From assembly GCF_902459465.1 (NCBI RefSeq), contig NC_047064.1:12542160-12606159 (forward strand): a stretch of DNA of 64,000 bases, in the 5' to 3' direction. This document shows, in pieces, positions 42,926-54,683 of the stretch. Within the stretch, counting starts at the first letter, position 1, and each line of letters starts with the position of its first letter. This stretch comes from Asterias rubens. Taxonomy: Eukaryota; Echinodermata; Asteroidea; Forcipulatida; Asteriidae. The notes under the pieces are model-generated. The model worked only from the letters and a program-made list of their open reading frames with translations. It was not told the DNA's origin and made no database searches. The position numbers and the translations under genes are program-made.

Positions 42926-45900
42926 GTGCATAACACTGACTTTGATTTGTCCCGTAGCGAGAGTGACTACTACACCCTCCAAACATGGCCACCACACATC
43001 GTGCGCCAAAACAGTGGTCCCTTCGAAAACTGGAAGCACAACCTGCAATATACTCTCTCGCTTGACCCAAACTTTGCCCCCTTTCTCATTGACAACTTCA
43101 CATGGGACAAAAAGACTAAGGCATCTCCCCTCCGTGGATTTATTGATGATGATGACCAGGTCCCAGCTGCCAAACGCCGGACCGCTCAACAAAAGATGTC
43201 CATGCTCGAGCTCATGTTAGGCCAAATAGCTAACTACTGCCCAGTCATCTCCAGAAGCACTATAGTTAAGAATTCCACATCCATCACAAACATTTGGCAA
43301 GCGATCCGACTACATTTCGGATTCCAGTCCACTGGGGGACACATACTAGACTTTGCATCCATACATCTCAATGCTGATGAACGTCCGGAAGACCTTTACC
43401 AACGCTTAACGGCCTTTGTCGAGGATAATCTCCTTCGTCGGGACAGTGGCATATCCCACCATGGCCAAGTTATCAATGAAGATGAAGAGCTATCTCCTTC
43501 ACTTGAAAACTACATCGTGCTTACATGGCTTCGACTTATCCATAGTGGCCTCCCCCGCCTCGTCAAGCAACGCTATGGCACCGAGCTACGCTCCCACACC
43601 CTAGCTTCAATTAAGCCAGAAATATCACAAGCCCTGGAGTCATTGTTGGAAGAGCTACACACCTCCGACAGTACACGGTCCATGCGCACCTCAACATCCA
43701 AACCACAGTGGCCTCGCCAGACGACGCCCTCAACGACACCTCATAGCCAAACTCCATTTCGCCCCAAGCCTGCCAGAGCCACGAAAACTTGTCCCCTCTG
43801 CAAACAAGTGGGACGCAATGACTATCGCCATTTCCTCAGTGAATGCCCCCACTTACCTGACCCAGACCGCAAGTACATCGCAAGAGCACGCCAAGTCGCT
43901 AATATTCTCGATGAGTCAGATGACGAACCCACAGAGCTGGCTTGCGCCCTGGTTGACGAGCGTATTGACAACCAACTTTCTTCAGAGTCATCGACAACAC
44001 TACGTGTTCAGGTCCGACAATCCCCATACATCGACACGTTCCATGACCACCACACTGTCCGTGTTACCATTGATAGTGGGGCAACAGGTAACATGATTCG
44101 TGAGAACACAGCGAAGAGACTAAATTCCAAAATACGCAAAAGCTCACAGTCTGCCCATCAGGCCGATGGATGCTCACCCCTAGTAGTCATCGGGGAAACC
44201 GACTTCACGCTGACGCGAGATGGGAGCGAATTTCGCTTTGAGGGATTAGTCGTCGAAAACCTTGACGTTGAAATTCTCGCAGGGACCCCCTTCATGGAGA
44301 CAAATGACATTGCAATCCGCCCTGCAAAACGTCAGGTCATACTCGGCGATGGCACTACATACACATATGGATCTACCAAGGAACCCAAAGGTCGCCACAC
44401 AGTACGACGAGCCGACGTCTTACGTGCCCCATCCCACACCACGACCGTGTGGCCGGGAGAATTCATCGAACTGGAGCTCCCTCCCAACAGCCTCAATGAC
44501 ACAATGTTGGCATTGGAACCGCGCACTTACACCCATGCCAGAGACACCAGTCATGCCAACCTTTGGCCTCCACCTGCCCTTATCCAAAGTGTGGCAGGGC
44601 GAGTTCGCATCCCAAATCTCACAGACGAGCCCCTGGTCCTCAAGCGCAAGGAACAATTCTGCCAGGTTAGTCCAGTGTTCCTACCCCTGTCAGACAATCT
44701 TCACGCGGACAGTCATGAACAGGACACGACGGGTGCCCCAAAAACTCCATGCCCCTCAGCACGCCACATAACGCACTCTGCCTCAATCACACTTGATCCC
44801 AACAACATGTTGAATTCAGACATGCAGTCCAGATTTCGCGGCCTACATGAAGAATACGATGAGGTTTTCGACCCAACAGTTCCTGGCTACAACGGTGCGG
44901 CAGGCCCCTTTGAAGCCGTTGTTAACATGGGCCCAGTTCAACCCCCCCAACGCAAAGGCCGCCTGCCACAGTATGCCCAAGACAAGCTTCGCGAACTGCA
45001 ACACAAATTTGACGAGCTTGAGAAGCAGGGAGTCTTTGCCCGCCCAGAAGACATGGGAGTCAATGTTGAATATCTCAATCCCTCATTCCTTATCAAAAAG
45101 CCAAATGGGGGCTTCCGACTTGTTACCGCGTTTGCCTATGTCGGCAGATACAGCAAGCCTCAGCCCTCCCTCATGCCGGATGTAGATTCCACCTTGCGCA
45201 AAATCGCACAGTGGAAATACCTCATCGCCACCGACCTCACCAGTGCGTTTTACCAGATTCCGTTATCTCGCCAGTCGATGAAATACTGTGGTGTCGCAAC
45301 ACCATTCCGTGGTGTTCGTGTATATACCAGATCTGCGATGGGTATGCCTGGCTCCGAGACAGCCTTGGAAGAGCTCATGTGCCGCATCCTCGGGGACCAC
45401 CTCGAAAAAGGTATAGTTGCAAAGCTTGCCGACGACCTCTACTGCGGCGGCAACACCCTCGACGAGCTACTCAACAACTGGAGATCAGTTCTACATGCCA
45501 TGTACAAAAGCCGCTTACGCCTTTCTGCATCAAAGACAGTAGTCTGCCCAAAGAGCACTACAATTTTGGGCTGGATCTGGTCCAATGGCACAATCCAAGC
45601 CAGTCCTCATCGGATAGCTACCCTCTCAACTTGCACCATACCCGACAAAGTTGGCGGATTGAGGTCATTCATCGGCGCCTTCAAAGTGTTGTCACGAGTA
45701 GTTCCAGAATGCTCCAGCCTAATGTCTCCATTGGACGATGCCGCAGCCGGACGACAAACTAAAGACAAACTTACCTGGTCAGATGATTTACGAGCTGCAT
45801 TCCGCAAAGCCCAAAGTGCATTGACCTCTGCCAAAACAATCACTCTCCCACGCCCAGACGATCAGCTATGGATTGTGACTGATGGCTCAGTCAAAAAGCA

Positions 45901-47905
45901 CAGCATCGGCTCAACACTCTACATCACTCGCAATGACAAACCTCTCCTGGCCGGCTTCTTCAGCGCCAAATTGCGAGGTCGCCAGCCTACGTGGTTACCA
46001 TGTGAGGTTGAAGCTCTCTCCATCTCCGCATCGACCAAACACTTCAGCCCCCTCATCATTCAGTCGAAACACCACGCATGCATACTCACGGACAGCAAAC
46101 CATGTGTGCAAGCGTTTGAAAAGCTATGCCGTGGCGAATTTTCAGCGAGCCCCCGTGTTTCAACATTCCTCTCCACAGTCAGCCGATATCAAGCGTCAGT
46201 CCGACACCTCGCCGGATCAGCCAACATTCCTTCTGATTTTGCCAGCCGCAATGCTCCCACCTGCCACGACTCCACCTGCCAGATTTGCGCCTTTGTGAAG
46301 CATGAGGAAGATTCTGTGGTCCTTCGCATATCTGCCGAGGACGTGATCTCTGGTAACACTAAACTCCCCTTCACCAGTAGGGCAGCGTGGGCCGAAGTCC
46401 AGTCCGAATGCGCAGACCTACGACGCACCCATGCCCACCTCGTCCAGGGAACCCGCCCCTCTAAGAAACTTACCAACATCAAAGACGTTAAGCGCTATCT
46501 CCACGTCGCCTCTGTAGCCAAGGACGGCTTGTTGATAGTCCGCCGTGACCAACCCCTGTCTCCAACACGTGAGTGCATCATCGTCCCTCGTCAAGTACTA
46601 AATGGGCTCCTCACGGCACTTCACATTCAGTTAAGCCATCCTACTCGCCACCAACTTCACACTGTCACAAACCGGTACTTCTATGCCCTTGACATGGACA
46701 AAGCCATTGAACAGGTGACCACCAGCTGTCATCACTGTGCATCCCTACGCACCACACCGCATACTGTGATTGAACAATCCACGGGAGATCCCCCAGAGAC
46801 AATCGGTGTCTCGTTTTCCGCCGACGTCATCAAACGCAACCGCCAACTTATCCTCGTCGTGCGCGAAAATACTACTTCGTTTACTGCATCATGTCATGTG
46901 GACAGCGAACGTCACGATACGCTCCGTGATGCACTGATTCGCCTTTGCATTGAGCTTCGGCCATTGGACGGCCCTCCTGCAGTAATTCGCACCGACCCAG
47001 CTCCCGGGTTCACACGCCTTGTCCGCGATGACTTCCTCAAACAACACCACATGAGCATTGAAGTTGGCCGGATCAAAAACCCCAATAAGAATCCAGTCGC
47101 AGAGAAGGCAGTTCGTGAATTGGAGGAAGAACTTCTACGTCTGGACCCAATGGGAGGAACCACTACACCATTGGCCCTCTCTCTCGCCACCGCTAACCTG
47201 AATTCCCGCATCCGCACTCGTGGGCTCTCTGCCCGTGAAATGTGGCATCAACGCGATCAATTCACAAATCAACAAATCCCGTTCTCCGACCTGCAGATGA
47301 TCCAGTCACAACACCAGCTTCGCACAACAAACCACCCCTACAGCGAACGGTCTAAAGCTCCCCTGAGACCCGCTGCGCCAACGCCACAGCTTGAGGTTGG
47401 TGACCTTGTGTACCTGTACTCTGACCGTGACAAAACCCGAGCAAGAGACCGATACCTCGTCTCATCCGTCGAAGGTGCATGGTGCAACATTCGCAAGTTC
47501 CGGGGCTCCCAACTAAGATCTGCATCGTACCGAGTCAAGAAATCCGAATGCTACAGGGTTCCATCACACTGGGAACACACCAGCATGCACAGAATGCCTC
47601 CCCCACCGGATGACACTGCGCATGAAGATGATGACATCTATCTGCAACCAGCACCACGACCCCCAGATCCACCACACATCCCCACGGAACTATCCACACC
47701 TGCTGATGATTCCTCCGACATTGTCCCAATCACCGAGGAGTTCACACCTCACAGCGCTATGGGTTCAAGCGAGACACCCACTCCCGTCACTGATGAAGAG
47801 CCACCCACACCAGCCCAGCCCTGTTCCACTGTACCTACTCATAGGCGCTCCAGTCGTCAGCGCAGCCTACCAAAACACCTGAAAGACTTTGTTCTGGACT
47901 ATTAG
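42926..47905 (+). CDS. Element C Gag-Pol polyprotein (protease, RT, RNase H, integrase)
   Basis: A single open frame of 1659 codons. Gag is about residues 1-290, then a C-x2-C-x9-H-x4-C knuckle (CPLCKQVG..., near 289). The protease has [11 protein letters not shown] near 381. The RT runs from about 690, with [25 protein letters not shown] and catalytic [10 protein letters not shown] near 833. RNase H is [10 protein letters not shown] near 984. The integrase zinc domain is H-I-Q-L-S-H ... C-H-H-C near 1267, and its core has D in FSADVIK, D in IRTDPAPGF (near 1355) and E in [14 protein letters not shown] (near 1391). There is no in-frame ATG before codon ~91 and none at all in the leader, so the true start is unclear. 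RT motifs differ from common gypsy clades; I cannot name the lineage. Confidence 0.9.
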   Translation: MHNTDFDLSRSESDYYTLQTWPPHIVRQNSGPFENWKHNLQYTLSLDPNFAPFLIDNFTWDKKTKASPLRGFIDDDDQVPAAKRRTAQQKMSMLELMLGQIANYCPVISRSTIVKNSTSITNIWQAIRLHFGFQSTGGHILDFASIHLNADERPEDLYQRLTAFVEDNLLRRDSGISHHGQVINEDEELSPSLENYIVLTWLRLIHSGLPRLVKQRYGTELRSHTLASIKPEISQALESLLEELHTSDSTRSMRTSTSKPQWPRQTTPSTTPHSQTPFRPKPARATKTCPLCKQVGRNDYRHFLSECPHLPDPDRKYIARARQVANILDESDDEPTELACALVDERIDNQLSSESSTTLRVQVRQSPYIDTFHDHHTVRVTIDSGATGNMIRENTAKRLNSKIRKSSQSAHQADGCSPLVVIGETDFTLTRDGSEFRFEGLVVENLDVEILAGTPFMETNDIAIRPAKRQVILGDGTTYTYGSTKEPKGRHTVRRADVLRAPSHTTTVWPGEFIELELPPNSLNDTMLALEPRTYTHARDTSHANLWPPPALIQSVAGRVRIPNLTDEPLVLKRKEQFCQVSPVFLPLSDNLHADSHEQDTTGAPKTPCPSARHITHSASITLDPNNMLNSDMQSRFRGLHEEYDEVFDPTVPGYNGAAGPFEAVVNMGPVQPPQRKGRLPQYAQDKLRELQHKFDELEKQGVFARPEDMGVNVEYLNPSFLIKKPNGGFRLVTAFAYVGRYSKPQPSLMPDVDSTLRKIAQWKYLIATDLTSAFYQIPLSRQSMKYCGVATPFRGVRVYTRSAMGMPGSETALEELMCRILGDHLEKGIVAKLADDLYCGGNTLDELLNNWRSVLHAMYKSRLRLSASKTVVCPKSTTILGWIWSNGTIQASPHRIATLSTCTIPDKVGGLRSFIGAFKVLSRVVPECSSLMSPLDDAAAGRQTKDKLTWSDDLRAAFRKAQSALTSAKTITLPRPDDQLWIVTDGSVKKHSIGSTLYITRNDKPLLAGFFSAKLRGRQPTWLPCEVEALSISASTKHFSPLIIQSKHHACILTDSKPCVQAFEKLCRGEFSASPRVSTFLSTVSRYQASVRHLAGSANIPSDFASRNAPTCHDSTCQICAFVKHEEDSVVLRISAEDVISGNTKLPFTSRAAWAEVQSECADLRRTHAHLVQGTRPSKKLTNIKDVKRYLHVASVAKDGLLIVRRDQPLSPTRECIIVPRQVLNGLLTALHIQLSHPTRHQLHTVTNRYFYALDMDKAIEQVTTSCHHCASLRTTPHTVIEQSTGDPPETIGVSFSADVIKRNRQLILVVRENTTSFTASCHVDSERHDTLRDALIRLCIELRPLDGPPAVIRTDPAPGFTRLVRDDFLKQHHMSIEVGRIKNPNKNPVAEKAVRELEEELLRLDPMGGTTTPLALSLATANLNSRIRTRGLSAREMWHQRDQFTNQQIPFSDLQMIQSQHQLRTTNHPYSERSKAPLRPAAPTPQLEVGDLVYLYSDRDKTRARDRYLVSSVEGAWCNIRKFRGSQLRSASYRVKKSECYRVPSHWEHTSMHRMPPPPDDTAHEDDDIYLQPAPRPPDPPHIPTELSTPADDSSDIVPITEEFTPHSAMGSSETPTPVTDEEPPTPAQPCSTVPTHRRSSRQRSLPKHLKDFVLDY

Positions 47906-48217
47906 TTCCCGAACCTCACTTCGTTATAGTGTTTTTGCTTTTGTTTTACGGGGCAGAATAATCCCCATGCTTTTAGGCTCGAGGGTAGTCCACCCCTATG
48001 ACAGCCTCAGTTTTTTTGCTCTTCATTTTTTTCCCTCGTTCTTTGACAGCTGTTCACTAACTCATTGTACGCGAGACAGCGTTTTTGAACAATGACTGTA
48101 ACTTGTTTGCTTCCCACAGGTCACATTGCCTTTTTTTCTGCATGTACAGTACATGTAGATGCTCGGCCTTGTACTTATGTATTGTTTTTCCTTAGAATAG
48201 AAGAAAAAGAAGTAGTC

Positions 48218-48392
48218 GCGCCAGTTATGTTATAGCGCCCTCATGCGTCCAGTTATATTGTAAACATTGGCTACGCCATCTTCTTTCACCGTGTACGTTT
48301 TGTCGTCACATTAAAGTTGTTCCTCTCGTTATAAGTCTAGTGTTTGGCCGTTTGTAATCATTTGAGAGTCCCCACATATTACTATATTGGCG
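48218..48392 (+). repeat. 3' LTR of element C
   Basis: 175 bp; one mismatch to the 5' LTR. The GATAAACA array resumes immediately after it (CTGTTTATCG). Confidence 0.85.
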
Positions 48393-48530
48393 CTGTTTAT
48401 CGAAAAACAGTGTTTATCGGTCGATAAACACAGTTTTACACCGACGCCAAATGCCCAATAATTTGGTAAACAGTGTTTAGGCCTATCAGTTGATAAACAC
48501 TGTTTATCACGAAACAGTGTTTATGTATAG
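48393..48530. repeat. Palindromic GATAAACA array, left arm (inner part)
   Basis: Continues the array split by element C, including CAGTTTTACACCGACGCCAA and ATGCCCAATAATTTGG (48432-48467), which has an inverted counterpart near 57300 in the right arm. Confidence 0.8.
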
Positions 48531-48590
48531 AATAATGCCCGAGGTGCGCGCCATTCGTGGGATGGCGCATTCACCGAGGGCATTATGCGA
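48531..48590. repeat. Hairpin TAATGCCCGAGGTGCGC / inverted
   Basis: ATAATGCCCGAGGTGCGCGCC and, 14 bp on, GGCGCATTCACCGAGGGCATTAT form a stem of about 20 bp with a few mismatches. It may be the core of a very short MITE. Confidence 0.6.
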
Positions 48591-49326
48591 CTAAACCCAC
48601 ACCTGGGATGTCATGCAATTGTTAAAATTGCCATTATTTTGCACGAATGGTGCGATATTGTTTAATTTTGAAGTCTTGTTCACTCCAGTGGACACCCCAG
48701 TGGTGCGTAAACATGGTACATGGACCATAGTCCTTTCTCTATGCATGGACGAAGACTGACATTTAGGAAATATGCTCGTTCCTTCGACAGTGGTTTTTCC
48801 CGACTCAAAGTAAATTTTGTCAAGTGACAGAAAGTAACGACAATACGGATGTTGTAGCCGACTTGCTTGGTCTACCCCTGAAGGTGAAAATAAAAAAAAA
48901 AATATCATATACTAGCAAGTTGTTTCAGATATTTCGGATATAACTTTGATTTGATTAACAAATTTAAACTAACTTAATGAGCAACAATTTCAGTTAAATT
49001 CCTGTCATTATTTAAATAAAGATATTGAAAGAAGCATCTTTGCAAACTTAATTTTTACGGAGTTTACTCACTTACCATGATAAATTAAGCATTAATTTAA
49101 AAGGTACTGGTTAAAAGGAAATTGATTTATCTGACTTTAAGACATGTTTAAATGACTGTTGTAGTTATCTAAAAAAAATTATTATCTCAGCTAAATCATA
49201 ATTAAAAATTTAGCTGTTCACTTGCGTAAAGTCTTAACGATCATTTATAATTACAGAGCTCTAACCTGTTTTTAAAAAAATAATGGTGTATGGCGTCAAT
49301 GACGTCATTTACTTTATTCCATATAT
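48591..49326. other. Spacer with no gene seen
   Basis: AT-rich. CCATTATTTTGCACGAATGG near 48632 is an inverted copy of the end of the MITE at 56146-56253; the other end of such a unit was not found on this side. GCGTCAATGACGTCATTTAC near 49295 is a short palindrome-like string. Confidence 0.45.
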
Positions 49327-49365
49327 CCCCACCCCACAGTAGTGTGGGTGGGTCTACGAGCGAAT

Positions 49366-49509
49366 ACTTACCTGTAGAGCGAATACTACAATTGCATTGT
49401 TCCCTATGCCGGCAGGCAAAAAGCTAAGAGTTTTACACACAATAGCGCCCTCAAGAGTCCTATCCCCGACGCCCTGTGATATGCGCACCACGTCGGCGTC
49501 CTCTTTTTC
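49366..49509 (+). repeat. Left inverted terminal repeat of DIRS element
   Basis: About 144 bp; reverse complement of 55987-56132 with very few differences (GATATGCGCACC against GACATGCGCACC; GGCGTCC against GGAGTCC). Confidence 0.9.
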
Positions 49510-49589
49510 GTCAAGCGTTACGCGCCTAAGTACTCAAGAAACCAATTGTATAGTGGGGTAGGAGGGAGGGTGCTCTACAGGTAAGTATT

Positions 49590-49672
49590 CGCTTGTAGAC
49601 CCACCCACACTACTGTGGGGTGGGGGTCTACTTCACTCTACTTACCTGTAGAGCGAATACTACAATTGCATA
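49590..49672. repeat. DIRS internal complementary region
   Basis: Its left half (GCTCTACAGGTAAGTATTCG, then GTAGACCCACCCACAC...) is the reverse complement of the outer left end 49327-49380. Its right half (GGGTCTACTTCACTCTACTT, then ACCTGTAGAGCG) is the reverse complement of the outer right end 56105-56145. Such a junction is expected as the template for closing a circular DIRS intermediate. Confidence 0.88.
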
Positions 49673-50036
49673 GACTCGCACCGAGTAGGCGGTGGGTATA
49701 CGCAGGCTATCGTATGTCTACAGGGGCGTAGGACACGGGGCGTGCCTAAGAACCCAAACGGAGGGCCCTAGCTCGCCCGCCGGTAAGCGGGCGCCAAGGG
49801 GCCAGAGGCGGGCTACGCAACAGAGGGCTGGACCATGATAAACAGGTCGGTCCAGGCGCGTGGAACCGCGAGAACGACGCGCGGGGCCCTGGGGGCCCGC
49901 GAATCGTGCGCAAGACCTTAGGGGGGTATCGCCATTATGGGGTAAAAACATAATAGGTACACCTCGTTAAATGTCCAATGCACATAGGTAATATATAAAT
50001 TATTACATGTATAAGAGAGGAAAGTGGACTCGCCAG
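49673..50036. other. Short 3' region of the DIRS element
   Basis: GC-rich with GGGGCCC palindromes near 49880-49900. No gene is seen. Confidence 0.5.
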
Positions 50037-51297
50037 TTAGCGTTTCTGGGAAACTTGACTGGCCGTCTTCAGCACTTCTCTCCCGGCTCTGCTGTCTGCC
50101 TGGAGGACATCCTTCAGGTAGAGCTCGCTGAAGGTGTTAGGACACTTCCAGCAGGCCGCCTTGGTGATATCTGCTAAGGTAACCCCTTTAAAGAAGGCCC
50201 AAGAGGCGGCTACCCCCCTAACATCATGCGCCCGAATCGTATTCTCGGTCGCCGGCCAGCCGCCCGGCACGGAGCGGATGGCGGTCACGATCCATTGTGA
50301 GATGGTGCACTGTGACGCCGGCCGAAAGGGCGGTGTTGTCGTCACGAACAGCTTCGTACGGACCATAAGAAGCTATCCATTGTGAGATGGTGCACTGTGA
50401 CGCCGGCCGAAAGGGCGGTGTTGTCGTCACGAACAGCTTCTTATAGTCCGTACGAAGCGACTTCGTACGATTCACGTACCACTTTAGTGCCCGGACGGGG
50501 CGCCACAGTTTGTCCTTCGCCTCTGATGAAAAGTACTTAATGTCCGGGACAAAAATGTCCGGGGGCGTGAAGGAACTTGACTGTTTCTTGGTTAAAAAGC
50601 CGGTCTTGGGGACCAGGCAGACGCCGCCTGGTTCCCATCGGATATGTCTGGTCTCTACCGACAGGGCGTGCAGCTCACTGCGCCGTCGCGAAGTAGCGAC
50701 GGCCAGGAGAAACGCCAACTTGACGGAGAGCTGCAGTAGTGTGGAGCAATCCATAGGCTCATAGGGAGGCCCTGCTAAGGTTGACAGAACGTCGAACAGG
50801 TCCCAAGACGGGACGAGTTTGCGTTCTGGGGGACGGGTGACAAACATCCCCTTGATCAACTGGCTAAGGGCCCCGTTGTCTGAGATGGAGGAACCGTCTG
50901 GGAATCCGGGGTGGATTGCGGCGATGGCTGACCTGTAATTTCTGACCGTACCGGTCGTCAGGCAGCTATCTAGGAGATATACCAGGAAATCCCCAACCTC
51001 CCCTACAGAAGTATTGGTAGGATGGAGGGACTCCCGGCCACACCATTTAAAGAAATGGCGTAGTCGGCTGTTGTATAGCTTCCTGGTGGAGGCCTGTCGT
51101 GACTGGGCTGCGATTGTTGCAGCCCGTAGCGAAAGGCCTGCTGAGCGGAGGGATCGCGTGACAGCACCCAGCACGTCAGGTGAAGATCCCCCGCAGCCGA
51201 ATGGACCATCCCCGAACTGGGCTGGTACAGGAGATCCGCTCGCCCTGGTAGGATCACAGGACGGTGGACCAGTAACCTGATGAGTCGTGGGAACCAC
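50037..51297 (-). pseudogene. DIRS tyrosine recombinase (broken by an 83-bp tandem duplication)
   Basis: The N-terminal SAM-like/core-binding part (STRKLYNSRLRHFFKWC, near 51080) is followed by the catalytic domain with the first arginine in ATSRRRSELHAL (near 50690). The second box H-D-V-R-G (near 50215) and the nucleophile tyrosine in FSELYLKD (near 50125) lie in a second frame. The cause is visible: 50290-50360 and 50373-50443 are copies of one ~70-bp stretch offset by 83 bp, which shifts the frame. The enzyme would integrate circular DNA without staggered target duplication. Confidence 0.88.
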
Positions 51298-52669
51298 GGT
51301 TGGCGGGGCCAGAACGGGGCTATGAGGAGGACCGGCAATCCTCCTGTACGATCTTGGTCAGAACCCGAGAGACGAGTGAGATGGGTGGGAACGCATAGGC
51401 CAGTAGGCCGTCCCATTGTACTGATAGAGCGTCGATCTTCCACGCGTTGGGGTCTGGGCCCCTTGCGCAGTAGATCGGCAACTGGTGGTTTGCATGGGAG
51501 GCGAACAGGTCCACGTGTGGCCGGTCGATCAGGTGGAAGAGCGACCGAGCCACCTGTGGGAGAAGGGACCACTCCGTGGGGGCAATCCAGCCCCTTGAAA
51601 GAGCGTCGGCTGTGACATTCTCTACGCCCGGAATGTGGACTGCTGATAGTGCTGTTCCCCGCTGTGTGCACCAGTGGATGAGATCCCAGGCCAGTGCACA
51701 CAGGCGTCCCGACCGGGTGCCCCCCTGGTGATTGATGTAGGTCACGACTGTGGCGTTGTCGCATCTCATCAGGACCGCCAACCACTGACGTCCGATTGGA
51801 AATGCTGTAGTGCGTTGGAGACTGCCAACATTTCCAGGACGTTGATGTGGGCTGATCGGTGTTCAGAACCCCACACGCCTGCGATTTGACGCAGGAGGGT
51901 TGCCCCCCCAGCCGAGGAGTGACGCGTCTGTCGTGACGGTCACCGACGGCGGGGGCGGACGAAAAGCCCGGCCCTGCGAGATGTTCGCATCGGCTAGCCA
52001 CCAGCGAAGGTGGGGGACTAGCCAGGGCGTGGTCGGCACCGGGTGGTGGATTCGGTGACGGATGGGCCTGTAAAAGGAGAGCAGGTGAAGTTGAATGGGC
52101 CTCATCCTCAACCTGCAGAAGTCCACCAAATCCACCATGCTGGCCATAAGGCCCAACAGCCTGAGCCAGGCCAGCGCTGGGGCCACCACTGCTGGGAGGA
52201 AGAGAGAAACGCACTGCTGAAGGTTCAGTAGGTGTTCCTCCGAAGGGCGGGCCAATCCCCTGCGCAGGTCGAGGGACGCACCGAGAAAGGTGGGAACCTG
52301 TGAGGGGATAAGGTGGGATTTCTCGGCATGTCCGACGGGGGGGGGTCCTCGTAAACTCGAGCGCGTAACCGCGGCCGATTGTTTCAAGGACCCACCGGTC
52401 GGAGGTCACTTGCCCCCAGGACCCCAGAAAATTCCGGAGGCTGACCCCACGGGTCTGTCGGTGGGAGGCCGCTCGGAGTTTGTCAAGTCACTTGCGCCAC
52501 GCCCTGGTATAGTGGGGGGCGGGCCAGGTTGAGTTTGTGGGTAACGTGAGCCTGCCGTGTTACCGGCGCGACCACGAAAACTGCCTCGGGCCGTCTTTTG
52601 TGGGCGGCGACGGGGGATGACGAAGGATGGTTGTTTCCTCGCCTTGTTACCCACGGCCTTAGGGACCAT
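51003..52669 (-). pseudogene. DIRS RT remnant, RNase H and MT-like region
   Basis: Starts with VGNKARKQPSFVIPRRRPQK and a G/R-rich stretch (52669-52550), then the usual pre-RT block PTDRPVG ... TSDRWVLETIGRGYALEFT (52450-52330). The RT palm with its catalytic aspartates is absent: the frame jumps near 52310 to QVPTFLGASLDLR, the connection just before RNase H. RNase H shows VTTDASLLGWGG (near 51935) and MRCDNATVVTYINHQGG (near 51760). DLFASHANHQLPIYC and APFWPRQPWFPRL (51490-51320) are the conserved block often called the MT domain in DIRS elements. Frameshifts are near 51900, 51790 and 51320. Confidence 0.85.
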
Positions 52670-53951
52670 GGATAAATTATGTCACGGGAACGACCGCGTC
52701 GTGACGCGTTCCTTCGCGTGACAAAATGAACAAAAGAAAAACTACGGAGTGGAACGCGTTCTCCTCAACCACCGGGTCTCGAGGAAGACCCACTGTATAA
52801 CAAAGGAACAATGGTGTAGGCCGCAAACCACTGTGTAGTTATAATCGGCTTATCTGGGTAGATAAACCCAAGTTGTAGCCCTTTTCACACAATAAGTCAA
52901 AGCACAACCGCAGATTAAAAAATAAATAATACTACGTCTTTGCACGACCGCCATGCAAAATAATCCCCCAAAGTAAAACAAAGTCAATAGGAAAAACATC
53001 TTACATTAAACAGTAAAACTATACTCTTTTTTGTACATCCAAGGTGTCCAAAATGTTTCATGTTTGAACAATGAAGCCAACACGTTATGAAGTTTTTCTT
53101 AAACACGCTTAATATTTCCCCAAGGTACCAGCGACGGCGCCAATGTTGTATGAGTTTAGCTCGGGCACCAACGCTGGTTAGTATTGCAATTTTCGGACAC
53201 CAGATTCTCCCGAAAGTCTTAATCTCAAGGCGGTTGAAACTAATTTCGTAAGCTGTTGCGCAATTTTTCCAACGGAGGGCGGCTCTCCTGCTATCACATT
53301 GTTTAGGAAAGCCCTCTAGCGTTCAATGTTTCTTGCATTATAGTTTGTTGCACGCAAAATAACAAGACTACTAGGCCTGAATATTGAAAACACTGTGTGT
53401 GAGTGTGTAGCTAGATGGAGTGTTTGTGTACTACGACGTAATTTTGCGTTGTGTTTTGTGATTGCGAGCCGGTCAGCATGATTTCGCGGTACCGTTATGA
53501 ACGAATCTTGTAAGTGTAATCATCTCTGTAAACACGGGTCCTAATGTAACAATTAGATGTAGATACAAAATAAGTTGGCGATGATTTCAAATTTAAGAAT
53601 AATAGTCACCACTTCAACTTGTTATGGCAGTAGCATATTACTGTATTGGCTTTGGCAAACTTGAGGGTTGGCTGTACATGGACATCTCCAACCCATTGTC
53701 TGGTGTATACCTGAGCTAGACCGCAAACACTAATCCTTCACCCCTTCGTGGCTTACTTGCAAGCTGCCTTGTCCATGTTATCTGAACAACAAAAGGCACC
53801 AACAATAGAGTTCGATAATGAGGGACCTTAAAAATCAGTGAAGCGCTTAATCCATCTTGGGACGGGCGCGTGACAATTTTGGGACGGACTCGTTCTAGAA
53901 CGAGTCTGACCGCGGGCGGCCGCGTTCTTAATTTATCCATGGTCCCTTAGG
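52657..53951. mobile_element. Non-autonomous DNA transposon with 7-bp target duplication inside DIRS
   Basis: 1281 bp (52664-53944) with inverted ends GACCATGGATAAATTA on both sides and the direct repeat CCTTAGG (52657-52663, 53945-53951). Removing it and one CCTTAGG joins the Gag frame (PNAPPK) to AVGNKARK in phase, confirming the borders. Both subterminal regions contain GTCACGCG and a 20-bp palindrome GACTCGTTCTAGAACGAGTC is at 53886-53905. There is no coding region; the superfamily is not assigned. Confidence 0.85.
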
Positions 53952-54683
53952 CGGGGCGTTAGGCTTTTTCAGATTTATTTTGTCCGTGGCTTTGAGGCGC
54001 TTCGCTTCAGCCTCCATGGACATCTGAAATTGCCCGGAAAACAAGTCGACGCTGGTGAGCGGTAGATCGTCAAGGCGTTTACGCGCCCCGGCTGATGGCA
54101 GGAAAAGCGCATCCAGCACATTGGCGCGGCGCGATGTCGTCGCCAGGGTCGTAATCTTTGTGAACTGGTCGAGGATGGAACAAAGACCATTGTCCAAACA
54201 ATGAAGGGCCGCAATCACCATGTCCGTCGGCACCATGTTTTCCTCGTCGCACCCCTGCTCCAGATATTCTGATAGGAGCAGGAGAAAGGATGTTGTGCGC
54301 ATATCAATGCGCGCCGAAGAATCCATTTTTCGGGCGACGTCCTCCAATTTGCTGCGGATCTTGTCCGCAAACGGGAGCTTGGAAGACAACGATCCCCTGT
54401 CCGCGACCAGCTTGTCGGAGGCTGAGTCCGGCAGGACGGGAGTGGCGAAATATTTCTCAAAATTTGCTGGAGGGAAACGGTAGTACGGCTCCGTACGTTT
54501 GGAGTACGGGGTCCATTTCTTCGTTCCCATAACCCCATCCATCCGGTCGCTGCACACCCGATCTAGGGGCATCACCGGGAAGGGTTTAGTCGCGCCCGTT
54601 GCGGGGCCCGCCCTCTTCTTGAACGATTGGCGTTCGTCAGAGGGGGGCTCCGGCTCACAGGGGAGATTCAGAACTCTTATCAT
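53928..54683 (-). pseudogene. DIRS Gag-like protein, C-terminal half
   Basis: A 251-codon frame on the minus strand, predicted helical (KIRSKLEDVARKMDSSARID, MRTTSFLLLLSEYLEQG). It resembles the ORF1/Gag of vertebrate and invertebrate DIRS elements. Its last four codons (GPWIN region) belong to the inserted 1281-bp transposon. Upstream, the frame is broken near 54700. Confidence 0.75.

Larger units (their letters stand above)
42597..48392 (+). mobile_element. LTR retrotransposon C (Ty3/gypsy-like), apparently recent
   Basis: Two 175-bp LTRs (42597-42771 and 48218-48392) that differ at one position in my reading (TACTGTATTGG against TACTATATTGG) flank an uninterrupted 1659-codon frame. The primer-binding-like TGGTGGCAGCG directly follows the 5' LTR, and a purine tract GAATAGAAGAAAAAGAAGTAG precedes the 3' LTR. 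The ends are GCGCCAG ... TTGGCG, not TG...CA; a 4-bp GCGC overlap leaves the exact border and duplication ambiguous. It is inserted in the GATAAACA array. Confidence 0.88.

Noticed and set aside
48591..48908. 105-codon open frame on the minus strand
   Set aside because: No domain, a low-complexity start, and it overlaps MITE-like inverted ends; likely chance.
53100..53170. LTR/primer-binding-site junction (TGGCGCCGTCGCTGG next to TGTTGTATGAG, minus strand)
   Set aside because: The string resembles a retroelement primer-binding site, but no second LTR, coding region or duplication supports it, and it lies inside a TIR-bounded element. It could be a fragment.
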